Shown here: positions 7,783 through 14,311 of the stretch, piece by piece
How the letters are laid out: each line of letters starts with the position of its first letter
Numbering within the stretch: position 1 is the stretch's first letter
NCBI GenBank assembly: GCA_900542965.1
Contig: UQPY01000032.1
Location: 1 to 25,289, forward strand
Reading direction: 5' to 3'
DNA length: 25,289 bases
From: an uncultured Collinsella sp.
Lineage (GTDB): Bacteria > Actinomycetota > Coriobacteriia > Coriobacteriales > Coriobacteriaceae
Made by a program: the position numbers and the translations under genes
The notes under the pieces: generated by a model
Told to the model about the DNA's origin: nothing
Databases searched by the model: none
What the model saw: only the letters and a program-made list of their open reading frames with translations

Positions 7783-8517
7783 CTACTTGAGGCTGGTGGC
7801 GATGAGGGGGCGGTTGAGGGCTGCCTCGAAGCGATCTGCCATCGTGGGGTCGCTGAGCGTGTCGACTTGGTTGAGCATGATGCGGGCATTGTTGAGGTTC
7901 AGCATCCGCAGCTCGGAATTGAGCACCTGGGCGACACGCTCGGGCGTGGCGATGTCGGTGGGTTCGCAACCGCAACGCTCGCAAAAGAGCTCGGGGCGGT
8001 GGACGGCTTCGTTGATGGGCTTGCCGAGTCCCGAGGCGCCGACGAGCCAGATGACGTTGGCCGTGCCGGCGGGAACGACCGGCTCCCACGGGGCGTGCGC
8101 CTTGAGCGGGAGCCGCTTGCTGCCGTCCGCCTCGGCCAGGACGTAGTCAAAGCGCTGCGCCAGCTGGTCGAGCGGCTCGGCAGGGGAGGAGAGCTTGCCC
8201 GTCTGGGGGTCCAAGACACCCGTCTGGCAGATGCTTCCGCGGCGCATGCCCGCGCAGGCCTCGCAGGTGCAACCGGGGACATGCGAGGCGCCCGGCTTCC
8301 AAGGCGCGGCGTCCAGGCGACGGCTCGACCCGTCCCACGGCACGCCAGCGACGGGGAACATGCGCGTGGTAGTGCAGAGGAGCACGCGGCCGCCAGCGCG
8401 CATAAGCTCAAGGCCGAGCGTCTTCAGCAACGTCGACTTGCCACCACTGCCGATAATCGCGGTAATGCCCGGCTCGATCCTGAGCGCCGTGGCAAGATTG
8501 CCGCTAACCGTTTCCAT
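7783..8517 (-). CDS. yqeC: Selenium-dependent hydroxylase accessory protein YqeC
   Basis: A 244-residue protein with an N-terminal P-loop, IIGSGGKSTLL (about residues 21-31), and the TTTRMFP segment typical of YqeC. The family is a marker of selenium-dependent molybdenum hydroxylases and is thought to help insert or prepare the selenium-containing cofactor; the biochemistry is not settled. Four cysteines in CTCEACAGM and nearby, plus ERCG further on, could bind metal or selenium. The gene reads against hyuA and away from yqeB, across an A/T-rich 102-bp spacer. Its orientation differs from all other genes of the cluster except the regulator and the partial gene. The ATG at 8517 has only a weak ribosome binding site (GGCGGTG). 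Confidence 0.88.
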   Translation of the reverse strand: METVSGNLATALRIEPGITAIIGSGGKSTLLKTLGLELMRAGGRVLLCTTTRMFPVAGVPWDGSSRRLDAAPWKPGASHVPGCTCEACAGMRRGSICQTGVLDPQTGKLSSPAEPLDQLAQRFDYVLAEADGSKRLPLKAHAPWEPVVPAGTANVIWLVGASGLGKPINEAVHRPELFCERCGCEPTDIATPERVAQVLNSELRMLNLNNARIMLNQVDTLSDPTMADRFEAALNRPLIATSLK

Positions 8518-8619
8518 CTGTTCACCGCCGTATAATACTGTGATAATAAATAATCATCAGAGTAGCGGTCGAACCGCTTTTGCTCTGCTCAAACCGTAGC
8601 ACAGGGAGGTGTCCCGGGA
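8518..8619. promoter_or_regulatory. Divergent yqeC/yqeB promoter region
   Basis: The left part (8531-8557) is very A/T-rich for this genome. It holds TATAAT on the plus strand (8531-8536) and TATTAT on the minus strand (8532-8537 and 8543-8548), so -10 elements are possible both ways, but -35 hexamers are poor. An inverted repeat AGCGGT-CGA-ACCGCT (8564-8578) follows and could be an operator or a leader hairpin. Just before yqeB, GGGA-GGTG-TCCC (8604-8615) can fold over the ribosome binding site. Confidence 0.45.
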
Positions 8620-9414
8620 ATGCTCGTTTATGTTCGCGGCGCCGGCGATATCGCCACGGGCGTCGCCGCTCGCTTGGTACGCGCCGGCGTGTCGGTCGTT
8701 ATGGCCGATATCGCGGTTCCCACGTGCATCCGCCGCACAATCAGTTTTTGCGAGGCCATTCGCCTGGGCGAGGTCGAGGTTGAGGGCATTCGCGCTCGCC
8801 TGGCGCAGACGTCGGCCGAGGCGCTTGAGATTACCGAGGCGGGGGATGTCGCCGTGGTGGTGGACCCCCAGGCGCAGATGCTCGACGAACTGAAGCCCGC
8901 GGCTGTGGTCGACGCGATTTTAGCCAAGCGCAACCTGGGCACCACGCGCGACATGGCGCCTGCCGTCATCGCCGTGGGGCCGGGCTTTACCGCGCCGGTC
9001 GATTGCGATGCCGTGGTCGAGACTATGCGTGGGCATTTTTTGGGCCGTGTCATTACCCAAGGTTCGCCCCAGCCCAACACGGGCGTGCCGGGCATTATCG
9101 CTGGCTATGGCAGGGAGCGCGTTATCCACAGCCCCGCCGCCGGCGTGTTTAGGTCCGACCGCGCGATCGGCGACATCGTGAGTGCTGGCGATGTGATCGG
9201 GTATGCGGGTGATACTCCCATGGTCACGCAGATTGACGGCTGTCTGCGCGGGCTTTTGGCGAACGGCGTGCAGGTGACTGAGGGCTTTAAATGCGCCGAT
9301 GTCGATCCGCGCGGCGATGCCAGCTATATCAACTACATTTCGGACAAGGCGACGTCGGTCGGCGGCGGCGTGCTCGAGGCACTCGCTATGCTCACCGATA
9401 TCTTTAGAGGATAG
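8620..9414 (+). CDS. yqeB: Selenium-dependent molybdenum hydroxylase system protein YqeB
   Basis: A 264-residue protein of the YqeB/EF2563 family, found almost only with selenium-dependent molybdenum hydroxylases. An N-terminal Rossmann-type loop VRGAGDIATGVAARL (4-18) suggests dinucleotide or nucleotide binding. VIAVGPGFTAPVDCDAVVET (around 116-135) is a conserved core of the family, followed by a beta-rich C-terminal half (VIHSPAAGVF, GDIVSAGDVIGYAGD, IDGCLRGLL). The precise role in cofactor maturation is not known. The ATG at 8620 is preceded by GGGAGG, part of which can be hidden in a small hairpin. The next gene starts nine bases after the stop, so yqeB and the XdhC-like gene form one unit. 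Confidence 0.9.
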   Translation: MLVYVRGAGDIATGVAARLVRAGVSVVMADIAVPTCIRRTISFCEAIRLGEVEVEGIRARLAQTSAEALEITEAGDVAVVVDPQAQMLDELKPAAVVDAILAKRNLGTTRDMAPAVIAVGPGFTAPVDCDAVVETMRGHFLGRVITQGSPQPNTGVPGIIAGYGRERVIHSPAAGVFRSDRAIGDIVSAGDVIGYAGDTPMVTQIDGCLRGLLANGVQVTEGFKCADVDPRGDASYINYISDKATSVGGGVLEALAMLTDIFRG

Positions 9415-9423
9415 AAGGCGGCA

Positions 9424-10467
9424 ATGGAAAAGCTCGATGTTGTGAATGCGGCGCTTGTCGCCCTGCGTGCTGGCGAGACGTGCGAGCTCGTGGTTGTAGC
9501 CGGCACGGCGGGGTCGTCGCCGCGCGGCGTGGGCGCCTGGATGGCCGTCTTTGCCGACGGTAGCCAGGCGGGCACCATCGGCGGCGGCAAGATCGAGCTC
9601 TTTGCGCTGGACGAGGCGCGAGAGCTGCTGGCCGCGGGGCAATCGCGTCTGGTCCGCTACACCATGGGCGGCGAGAACTCCGATACTGGCATGATCTGCG
9701 GCGGAGCCATCTGCCTGTGCTACCTACATCTGGACGCGACCAAGGTACCGTTGCTCCAGTCGGTTGCCGACGTCTTGGCCTATCGGCGCATCGGCGACTT
9801 CGTCATCGACTTTGAACCGTTTATCGCGAGCGCGCTCGAGGGCGATGTGGCCGAGTACCATGGCGAGGAATCGCGCCGCACCATTGCGGGCTGCCCCGGG
9901 CTTTCGCTGGTGGAGGAGGGGAGTAAGGTCACCTACACCAACGCGGCCTCTGAGATTCCCGCGGCGCACATCGAGACGCTCTGCCCCGAGGGCCTGACCT
10001 ATATCTTTGGCTGCGGCCACGTGGGCGCCGCGACGGCGCGGGTGCTTACGGCGGCGGGCTTTGCCGTCGTGGCGTGCGACGACCGCCCCGGCACGCTGAC
10101 CCCCGATTGGGTGCCCGGTGTCTACGACCGTCGTCTGGTCGACTACAAGAGCCTGAGCAAGCAGTGCCCCATCGGCCCGCGCGACCTGGTGGTCGTCGCC
10201 ACGGCGGGTCACAAGTCCGATATCGACGTGGTGATTCAGGCCATGCGTGCCAAACCCGCCTATCTGGGCTGCTTGGGCTCGCGTCGCAAGACGGCCTTTG
10301 TGCGCGCCCGCTTGGAGCAGGAGGGCTTCACGCAGGAGCAGATCGACGAGCTGCACCTGCCGATCGGCGTTGCCATCGAGGCCGAGGATCCCGAGGAGAT
10401 TGCCATCTCCATCGCCGCCGAGATGATCCACCTGCGCCGCACCAAACTCATCCCCCGCAAGCGCTAA
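9424..10467 (+). CDS. xdhC: XdhC/CoxI-family molybdenum hydroxylase maturation factor
   Basis: A 347-residue two-domain protein. The N-terminal XdhC/CoxI domain (about 1-110) contains AGTAGSSPRGVGAWM and TIGGGKIE. The C-terminal domain (about 190-345) is Rossmann-like, with IFGCGHVGAATARVL and VVACDDRPG, then YLGCLGSRRKTAFVR. XdhC-type proteins hold the molybdenum cofactor, assist its sulfuration and load it into xanthine-dehydrogenase-like apoenzymes. Next to yqeB and yqeC it is probably the selenium-system version. AAGGCGG precedes the ATG. No hydroxylase subunit gene is present in the window, so the client enzyme is encoded elsewhere or on missing flanking DNA. A palindromic repeat begins 19 bases after the stop. 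Confidence 0.9.
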   Translation: MEKLDVVNAALVALRAGETCELVVVAGTAGSSPRGVGAWMAVFADGSQAGTIGGGKIELFALDEARELLAAGQSRLVRYTMGGENSDTGMICGGAICLCYLHLDATKVPLLQSVADVLAYRRIGDFVIDFEPFIASALEGDVAEYHGEESRRTIAGCPGLSLVEEGSKVTYTNAASEIPAAHIETLCPEGLTYIFGCGHVGAATARVLTAAGFAVVACDDRPGTLTPDWVPGVYDRRLVDYKSLSKQCPIGPRDLVVVATAGHKSDIDVVIQAMRAKPAYLGCLGSRRKTAFVRARLEQEGFTQEQIDELHLPIGVAIEAEDPEEIAISIAAEMIHLRRTKLIPRKR

Positions 10468-10486
10468 TCGCATCCCCACCAATTAA

Positions 10487-10551
10487 GTTGCGGTGAAATA
10501 CGGATTGTTTAAGCCTGTTAGGCCGCCCAACAGTCCCTATTTCACCGCAAC
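10487..10551. repeat. 65-bp palindromic repeat, copy 2
   Basis: Same length and layout as the element at 7701-7765, with four differences in the 50 arm bases and six in the 15-base centre. Arms 10487-10511 and 10527-10551 pair at 21 of 25 positions plus one G-T wobble. The centre can again form an inner stem, here GCCT (10513-10516) with AGGC (10520-10523), so pairing is kept although the sequence changed. It lies 19 bases after the xdhC stop. Confidence 0.88.
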
Positions 10552-10613
10552 TGCTTTTTGGGACCCATTTGTGCGGGGGAGTTGTGGAGTTGTGCAGGCA
10601 GACGAGGTTTTTC

Positions 10614-10642
10614 TGGAAATACGCTCCCGATGCGCGTATAGT
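10614..10642 (+). promoter_or_regulatory. Candidate promoter for the rplE operon
   Basis: TATAGT at 10637-10642 resembles a -10 element, and TGGAAA at 10614-10619 is a poor -35 candidate with 17 bases between. Transcription would start near 10649 and give a leader of about 130 bases before the rplE ATG. The rest of the 312-base gene-free stretch 10468-10779 holds the palindromic repeat and a leader stem-loop. Confidence 0.4.
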
Positions 10643-10659
10643 ACCGATTGTTTTGTCGG

Positions 10660-10719
10660 CTCCTGCTGCGTCGAGTCCAAACCGCAAAATGCCATGAGCG
10701 GCGCGGATGCAGCCAGGAG
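10660..10719 (+). promoter_or_regulatory. Stem-loop in the leader before rplE
   Basis: CTCCTGCTGCGTC (10660-10672) pairs with GATGCAGCCAGGAG (10706-10719) through 13 pairs, one of them a G-T wobble, with a single bulged C. It would sit near the 5' end of the predicted transcript. Ribosomal-protein operons are often controlled by such leader RNA; the ligand protein is unknown. Confidence 0.4.
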
Positions 10720-10779
10720 GCACGAGGACAACCCATCGTGGCCACGCCCCGTGCTTAAAACCCCAAGAAGGAGTGAACA

Positions 10780-11337
10780 ATGGCAGAAGAGAAGTATGTG
10801 CCGCGTCTGAAGACCAAGTACAACAACGAGGTCAAGCAGCAGCTTCAGGACAAGTTCCAGTACGAGAACGTCATGATGATCCCCAAGTTTGAGAAGATCG
10901 TCGTGAACATGGGTGTCGGCGAGGCCGCTACCGATTCCAAGGCCATCGACGGTGCCGTGCGCGACCTGCGCGCCATCACCGGCCAGCAGCCGATGATCAC
11001 CCGTGCCCGCAAGTCCATCGCTACCTTCCGCCTGCGCGCTGGTATGCCGATCGGCTGCAAGGTTACCCTGCGTGGCGACCGTATGTGGGAGTTCTTCGAT
11101 CGTCTGACCTCCGTCGCGATCCCCCGTATCCGCGACTTCCGCGGCATCTCCGCCAAGAGCTTCGACGGCCGTGGTAACTTCTCCATGGGCGTCACCGAGC
11201 AGCTCATCTTCCCCGAGATCGACTTCGACTCCGTCGATCACCAGCGCGGTATGGACATCACTTTCGTGACCACCGCCAATACCGATGAGGAGGCCAAGGC
11301 CCTTCTGGACGCCTTCGGTTTCCCGTTCAAGAAATAG
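10780..11337 (+). CDS. rplE: 50S ribosomal protein L5
   Basis: L5 of 185 residues, which binds 5S rRNA in the central protuberance of the large subunit. Recognisable segments are KIVVNMGVGEA, RAITGQQPMITRARKSIATFRLRAGMPIGCKVTLRG, the RDFRGI region and the C-terminal FGFPFKK. AGAAGGAG lies a few bases before the ATG. The gene opens the ribosomal block. In most bacteria rplX (L24) and rplN precede it directly, but here there is a 312-base spacer with a palindromic repeat and then xdhC. It seems to have its own promoter and leader. rpsZ follows after 79 bases containing a strong hairpin. Confidence 0.98.
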   Translation: MAEEKYVPRLKTKYNNEVKQQLQDKFQYENVMMIPKFEKIVVNMGVGEAATDSKAIDGAVRDLRAITGQQPMITRARKSIATFRLRAGMPIGCKVTLRGDRMWEFFDRLTSVAIPRIRDFRGISAKSFDGRGNFSMGVTEQLIFPEIDFDSVDHQRGMDITFVTTANTDEEAKALLDAFGFPFKK

Positions 11338-11352
11338 GTTCACCTGCCCTAT

Positions 11353-11382
11353 AAGCGCCGTTCCCACAAGGGGGCGGCGCTT
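11353..11382 (+). promoter_or_regulatory. Intercistronic hairpin between rplE and rpsZ
   Basis: AAGCGCCG (11353-11360) pairs perfectly with CGGCGCTT (11375-11382), and CCC/GGG inside the loop can add an inner stem closed by ACAA. No T run follows, so read-through is expected. It may be a processing site or a regulatory structure. Confidence 0.5.
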
Positions 11383-11416
11383 GGGGCGAACAATACTCTA
11401 TGTGAGGAGGATATAA

Positions 11417-11602
11417 GTGGCTAAGACATCGATGATCGTCAAGTGCAATCGCAAGCAGAAGTTCTCTACTCGTGAGTACACGCGCTGCCAGCGCTGCGGC
11501 CGTCCGCACTCTGTGTACCGCAAGTTCGGCCTGTGCCGTGTCTGCTTCCGCGAGCTTGCACTCAAGGGCGAGCTTCCCGGCGTTAAGAAGGCCAGCTGGT
11601 AA
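11417..11602 (+). CDS. rpsZ: 30S ribosomal protein S14, zinc type (type Z)
   Basis: Short S14 of 61 residues with the zinc-ribbon cysteines C24, C27, C40 and C43 (CQRC and CRVC). This is the C+ form that needs zinc. It binds 16S rRNA in the head of the small subunit. The start codon is GTG at 11417, with GAGGAGG upstream; the N-terminus MAKTSMIVKC is the usual one. The following spacer to rpsH is 119 bases, longer than usual within this operon, and I see no gene in it. Confidence 0.97.
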   Translation: MAKTSMIVKCNRKQKFSTREYTRCQRCGRPHSVYRKFGLCRVCFRELALKGELPGVKKASW

Positions 11603-11721
11603 GTCACTACCAGCGTTTCAAGCATCAGTTTGGAACAGGGAAAACGCGCTAAAAAGGCTTTGTCGTTAAGGGCGGCGAAGAACCAAGAGCACGTGTTCAT
11701 CAAGAACGAAGGAGAATCTGT

Positions 11722-12120
11722 ATGAACCTTACAGACCCGATCGCAGATATGCTTACGCGCATCCGTAACGCTAACTCTGTGAACAAGGCCACGGTCTCCA
11801 TGCCGAGCAGCAAGAAGCTCGTCGAGATCGCTCGTGTTCTGCACGAGGAGGGCTACATCGAGGGCTACGATGTCGAGGACACCGTTCCCCAGAAGACTCT
11901 GCACATCACGCTTAAGTATGGTCCCAAGAAGGCTAAGGTCATCAACGGCATCCGCCGCATTTCCAAGCCGGGCCTGCGTAAGTACACCGGCGTTGCCGAC
12001 ATGCCCCGCGTCCGCGGTGGCCTTGGTACCGCCATTATTTCCACCAGCCATGGCGTCATGACCGACCGCGATGCTCGCAAGCACAACGTCGGCGGCGAGA
12101 TCATCGCTTACGTCTGGTAA
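11722..12120 (+). CDS. rpsH: 30S ribosomal protein S8
   Basis: S8 of 132 residues, a central-domain 16S rRNA binder. In E. coli it is also the translational repressor of the spc operon, acting at the rplE start. Start MNLTDPIADMLTRIRNA and end STSHGVMTDRDARKHNVGGE are signature regions. AAGGAGA precedes the ATG. Because this operon begins at rplE, autoregulation by S8 through the rplE leader is plausible but unproven. Confidence 0.98.
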   Translation: MNLTDPIADMLTRIRNANSVNKATVSMPSSKKLVEIARVLHEEGYIEGYDVEDTVPQKTLHITLKYGPKKAKVINGIRRISKPGLRKYTGVADMPRVRGGLGTAIISTSHGVMTDRDARKHNVGGEIIAYVW

Positions 12121-12153
12121 TTCGCTCGGTAGGTAGAAGGAAAGGAGATCACC

Positions 12154-12690
12154 GTGTCTCGTATCGGTAATAAGCCTGTCCAGATTCCCGCCGGAGTCGA
12201 AGTGGCAGTCAACGGCAACAACGTTGTCGTCAAGGGCCCCAAGGGCCAGCTCGAGCTCGATGTCTTTGAGAAGCTCGCTATTAACGTCGAGGACAACGTC
12301 CTCACCGTTTCCCGTCCCGACGACGAGCGTGAGACCCGTGCCCGCCACGGCCTCACCCGCGCCCTCATCCACAACATGGTTGTTGGCGTTTCCGAGGGCT
12401 TCGAGAAGAAGCTTGAGCTCGCCGGCGTCGGTTACCGCGTGCAGCAGAAGGGCAAGAACCTCGAGTTCTCCCTGGGCTTCTCGCACCCCGTGATCGTCGA
12501 GGCTCCCGAAGGCATCACCTTCGAGGTTCCCGACAACACCCACGTGAACGTCAAGGGTATCAACAAGCAGCAGGTCGGTCAGATCGCCGCTGAGATCCGC
12601 GGCCATCGTCCTCCCGAGCCTTACAAGGGCAAGGGTATCCACTACGTTGGCGAGCACATCCGCCGCAAGCTGGGTAAGGCCGCCAAGTAG
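12154..12690 (+). CDS. rplF: 50S ribosomal protein L6
   Basis: L6 of 178 residues with two related alpha/beta domains; it binds 23S rRNA near the factor-binding region. MSRIGNKPVQIPAGVEV is the usual start and PEPYKGKGIHYVGEHIRRKLGK the C-terminal signature. The start is GTG at 12154, with AAAGGAGA upstream. The gene follows rpsH by 33 bases. Confidence 0.98.
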   Translation: MSRIGNKPVQIPAGVEVAVNGNNVVVKGPKGQLELDVFEKLAINVEDNVLTVSRPDDERETRARHGLTRALIHNMVVGVSEGFEKKLELAGVGYRVQQKGKNLEFSLGFSHPVIVEAPEGITFEVPDNTHVNVKGINKQQVGQIAAEIRGHRPPEPYKGKGIHYVGEHIRRKLGKAAK

Positions 12691-12715
12691 TCGTAACCGA
12701 CTCACTCGCATAAGA

Positions 12716-12737
12716 CCAGCACCCCGTCAGGTGCTGG
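12716..12737 (+). promoter_or_regulatory. Intercistronic hairpin between rplF and rplR
   Basis: CCAGCACC (12716-12723) pairs perfectly with GGTGCTGG (12730-12737) around six bases. A run of five T lies about 14 bases further on, too far for a standard terminator. It may be a partial attenuator or RNA-processing site. Confidence 0.45.
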
Positions 12738-12765
12738 CAAGATCAACCTTTTTAGGAGTTTACGT

Positions 12766-13134
12766 ATGAACAAGCATAAGGCGAAGCTGGAAGGCCTCAA
12801 GCGTCGTCAGCGTCGTGTTCGCGGCAAGGTCTCGGGTACCTCCGAGCGTCCGCGTCTTCGCGTGACCCGTACTAACGCCAACATCTATGCCCAGATCATC
12901 GACGACAGCAAGGGCTCCAGCCTGACGCTCGTCTCTGCCTCGACCCTCGAGGCCGAGTTCAAGGGCACCCACACCTCGAACAAGGAGGCTGCGGAGAAGG
13001 TCGGTCAGCTCGTTGGCAAGCGCGCCATCGAGGCCGGCATCACCAAGGTCGCCTTCGATCGCGGTGGCCGTATCTACCATGGCCGCGTCAAGGCCCTCGC
13101 CGACGGTGCTCGTGCCGCCGGTCTCGAGTTCTAG
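12766..13134 (+). CDS. rplR: 50S ribosomal protein L18
   Basis: L18 of 122 residues, which binds 5S rRNA together with L5. The basic N-terminus (KLEGLKRRQRRVRGKVSG), RPRLRVTRTNANIYAQIID and the C-terminal FDRGGRIYHGRVKALADGAR are typical. TTAGGAG precedes the ATG. The TAG stop is part of the ribosome binding site of rpsE (TAGGAGGT). Confidence 0.98.
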   Translation: MNKHKAKLEGLKRRQRRVRGKVSGTSERPRLRVTRTNANIYAQIIDDSKGSSLTLVSASTLEAEFKGTHTSNKEAAEKVGQLVGKRAIEAGITKVAFDRGGRIYHGRVKALADGARAAGLEF

Positions 13135-13148
13135 GAGGTATGTAGCAC

Positions 13149-13673
13149 ATGGCTCGTAATCAGAAGCAGCAGCGCGAGGCCTCCGAGTTCGAGGAGCGCG
13201 TCGTTTACATCAACCGCGTGTCGAAGACCGTCAAGGGTGGTCGTCGCATGAGCCTCGTCGCTCTCGTCGTCGTTGGCGACGGCAAGGGCAACGTCGGCGT
13301 TGGCATGGGCAAGTCCGCTGAGGTGCCCATGGCCATCTCCAAGGCATCTCTCGATGCCAAGAAGAACATGTTCCACGTGCCGGTGACCGAGCAGGGCACC
13401 ATCCCGCACGAGGTTCTCGGCCACTTTGGTGCCGGCCGCATCATCATCAAGCCCGCTGTCGAGGGTACCGGCGTTATCGCCGGCGGCGCTGTGCGTCCCC
13501 TCTTTGAGCTTGCTGGCATCAAGAACGTCCTGTCCAAGTCCCTCGGTACCGACAACGGCCTCAACATCATCAAGGCTGCCGTCGAGGGCCTCAAGGAGCT
13601 CTCCAGCCCTGAGGACGTCGCGGCTCGCCGTGGCCTGACGGTCTCCGAGATGTTCGTCGGTAAGGAGAACTAA
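13149..13673 (+). CDS. rpsE: 30S ribosomal protein S5
   Basis: S5 of 174 residues, at the mRNA entry and involved in decoding accuracy. The N-terminal double-stranded-RNA-binding-like domain contains VVYINRVSKTVKGGRRMSLV and GKGNVGVGMGKSAEVPMAI; the C-terminal domain contains GAGRIIIKPAVEGTGVIAGG. The ribosome binding site overlaps the rplR stop, 14 bases apart, suggesting coupled translation. rpmD starts two bases after its stop. Confidence 0.98.
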   Translation: MARNQKQQREASEFEERVVYINRVSKTVKGGRRMSLVALVVVGDGKGNVGVGMGKSAEVPMAISKASLDAKKNMFHVPVTEQGTIPHEVLGHFGAGRIIIKPAVEGTGVIAGGAVRPLFELAGIKNVLSKSLGTDNGLNIIKAAVEGLKELSSPEDVAARRGLTVSEMFVGKEN

Positions 13674-13675
13674 GC

Positions 13676-13858
13676 ATGGCTGACACCATCAAGATCAAGC
13701 AGGTCCGCAGCACCAACGGTTGCAAGCAGGACCAGGTCCGTACTGTCCGTGCCCTCGGTCTCCACAGGATCCGCGAGGTTCGCGAGATTGCTGACAACGA
13801 GTCCGTCCGCGGCATGATCTTCAAGGTCAAGCACCTTGTCGAGATTGTAGAGGAGTAG
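13676..13858 (+). CDS. rpmD: 50S ribosomal protein L30
   Basis: L30 of 60 residues, a small 23S rRNA binder. IKIKQVRSTNGCKQDQVRTV and ALGLHRIREVREI are typical, as is the end VKHLVEIVEE. It is tightly packed between rpsE (two-base gap) and rplO (three-base gap); its ribosome binding site GGTAAGGAG lies in the end of rpsE. Confidence 0.97.
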   Translation: MADTIKIKQVRSTNGCKQDQVRTVRALGLHRIREVREIADNESVRGMIFKVKHLVEIVEE

Positions 13859-13861
13859 CAA

Positions 13862-14311
13862 ATGCAGCTTCACGATCTTACTCCCGCGCCCGGTTCCACC
13901 AAGAACCGCAAGCGCGTCGGCCGTGGCAATTCTTCGGGTCACGGCACCACTTCTGGCCGCGGCCAGAAGGGCCAGGGTTCCCGCTCTGGCGGCACCAAGG
14001 GTGCCGGCTTCGAGGGTGGCCAGACTCCGCTGGCTATGCGCCTGCCCAAGCTTCCGGGCTTCCGCAACCCCCGTCGTATCGAGTACACCGCCGTTAACGT
14101 TGAGCGTCTCGAGCGTAAGTTCGAGGACGGCGCTGTGATCGACGGTGCCGCTCTTAAGGCCGCTCGCATCACCAAGAGCGAGTTCGAGCCCGTCAAGGTG
14201 CTCGGCAATGGTGAGCTCACCAAGAAGTTCACGGTCAAGGTCGACAAGGTCAGCGCTTCTGCGCAGGCCAAGATCGAGGCCGCCGGCGGAAAGGTCGAGC
14301 TGCCGTGCTAA
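13862..14311 (+). CDS. rplO: 50S ribosomal protein L15
   Basis: L15 of 149 residues, a late-assembling 23S rRNA binder. The glycine-rich N-terminus (KRVGRGNSSGHGTTSGRGQKG, a long flexible extension in the subunit) and FEGGQTPLAMRLPKLPGF are signatures. AGAGGAG precedes the ATG. Its end overlaps the GTG start of secY by seven bases, so the two are probably translationally coupled. Confidence 0.98.
   Translation: MQLHDLTPAPGSTKNRKRVGRGNSSGHGTTSGRGQKGQGSRSGGTKGAGFEGGQTPLAMRLPKLPGFRNPRRIEYTAVNVERLERKFEDGAVIDGAALKAARITKSEFEPVKVLGNGELTKKFTVKVDKVSASAQAKIEAAGGKVELPC

Noticed and set aside
10468..10779. Remnant of rplX (L24) upstream of rplE
   Set aside because: No frame in the spacer shows the L24 C-terminal sequence or other L24 motifs.
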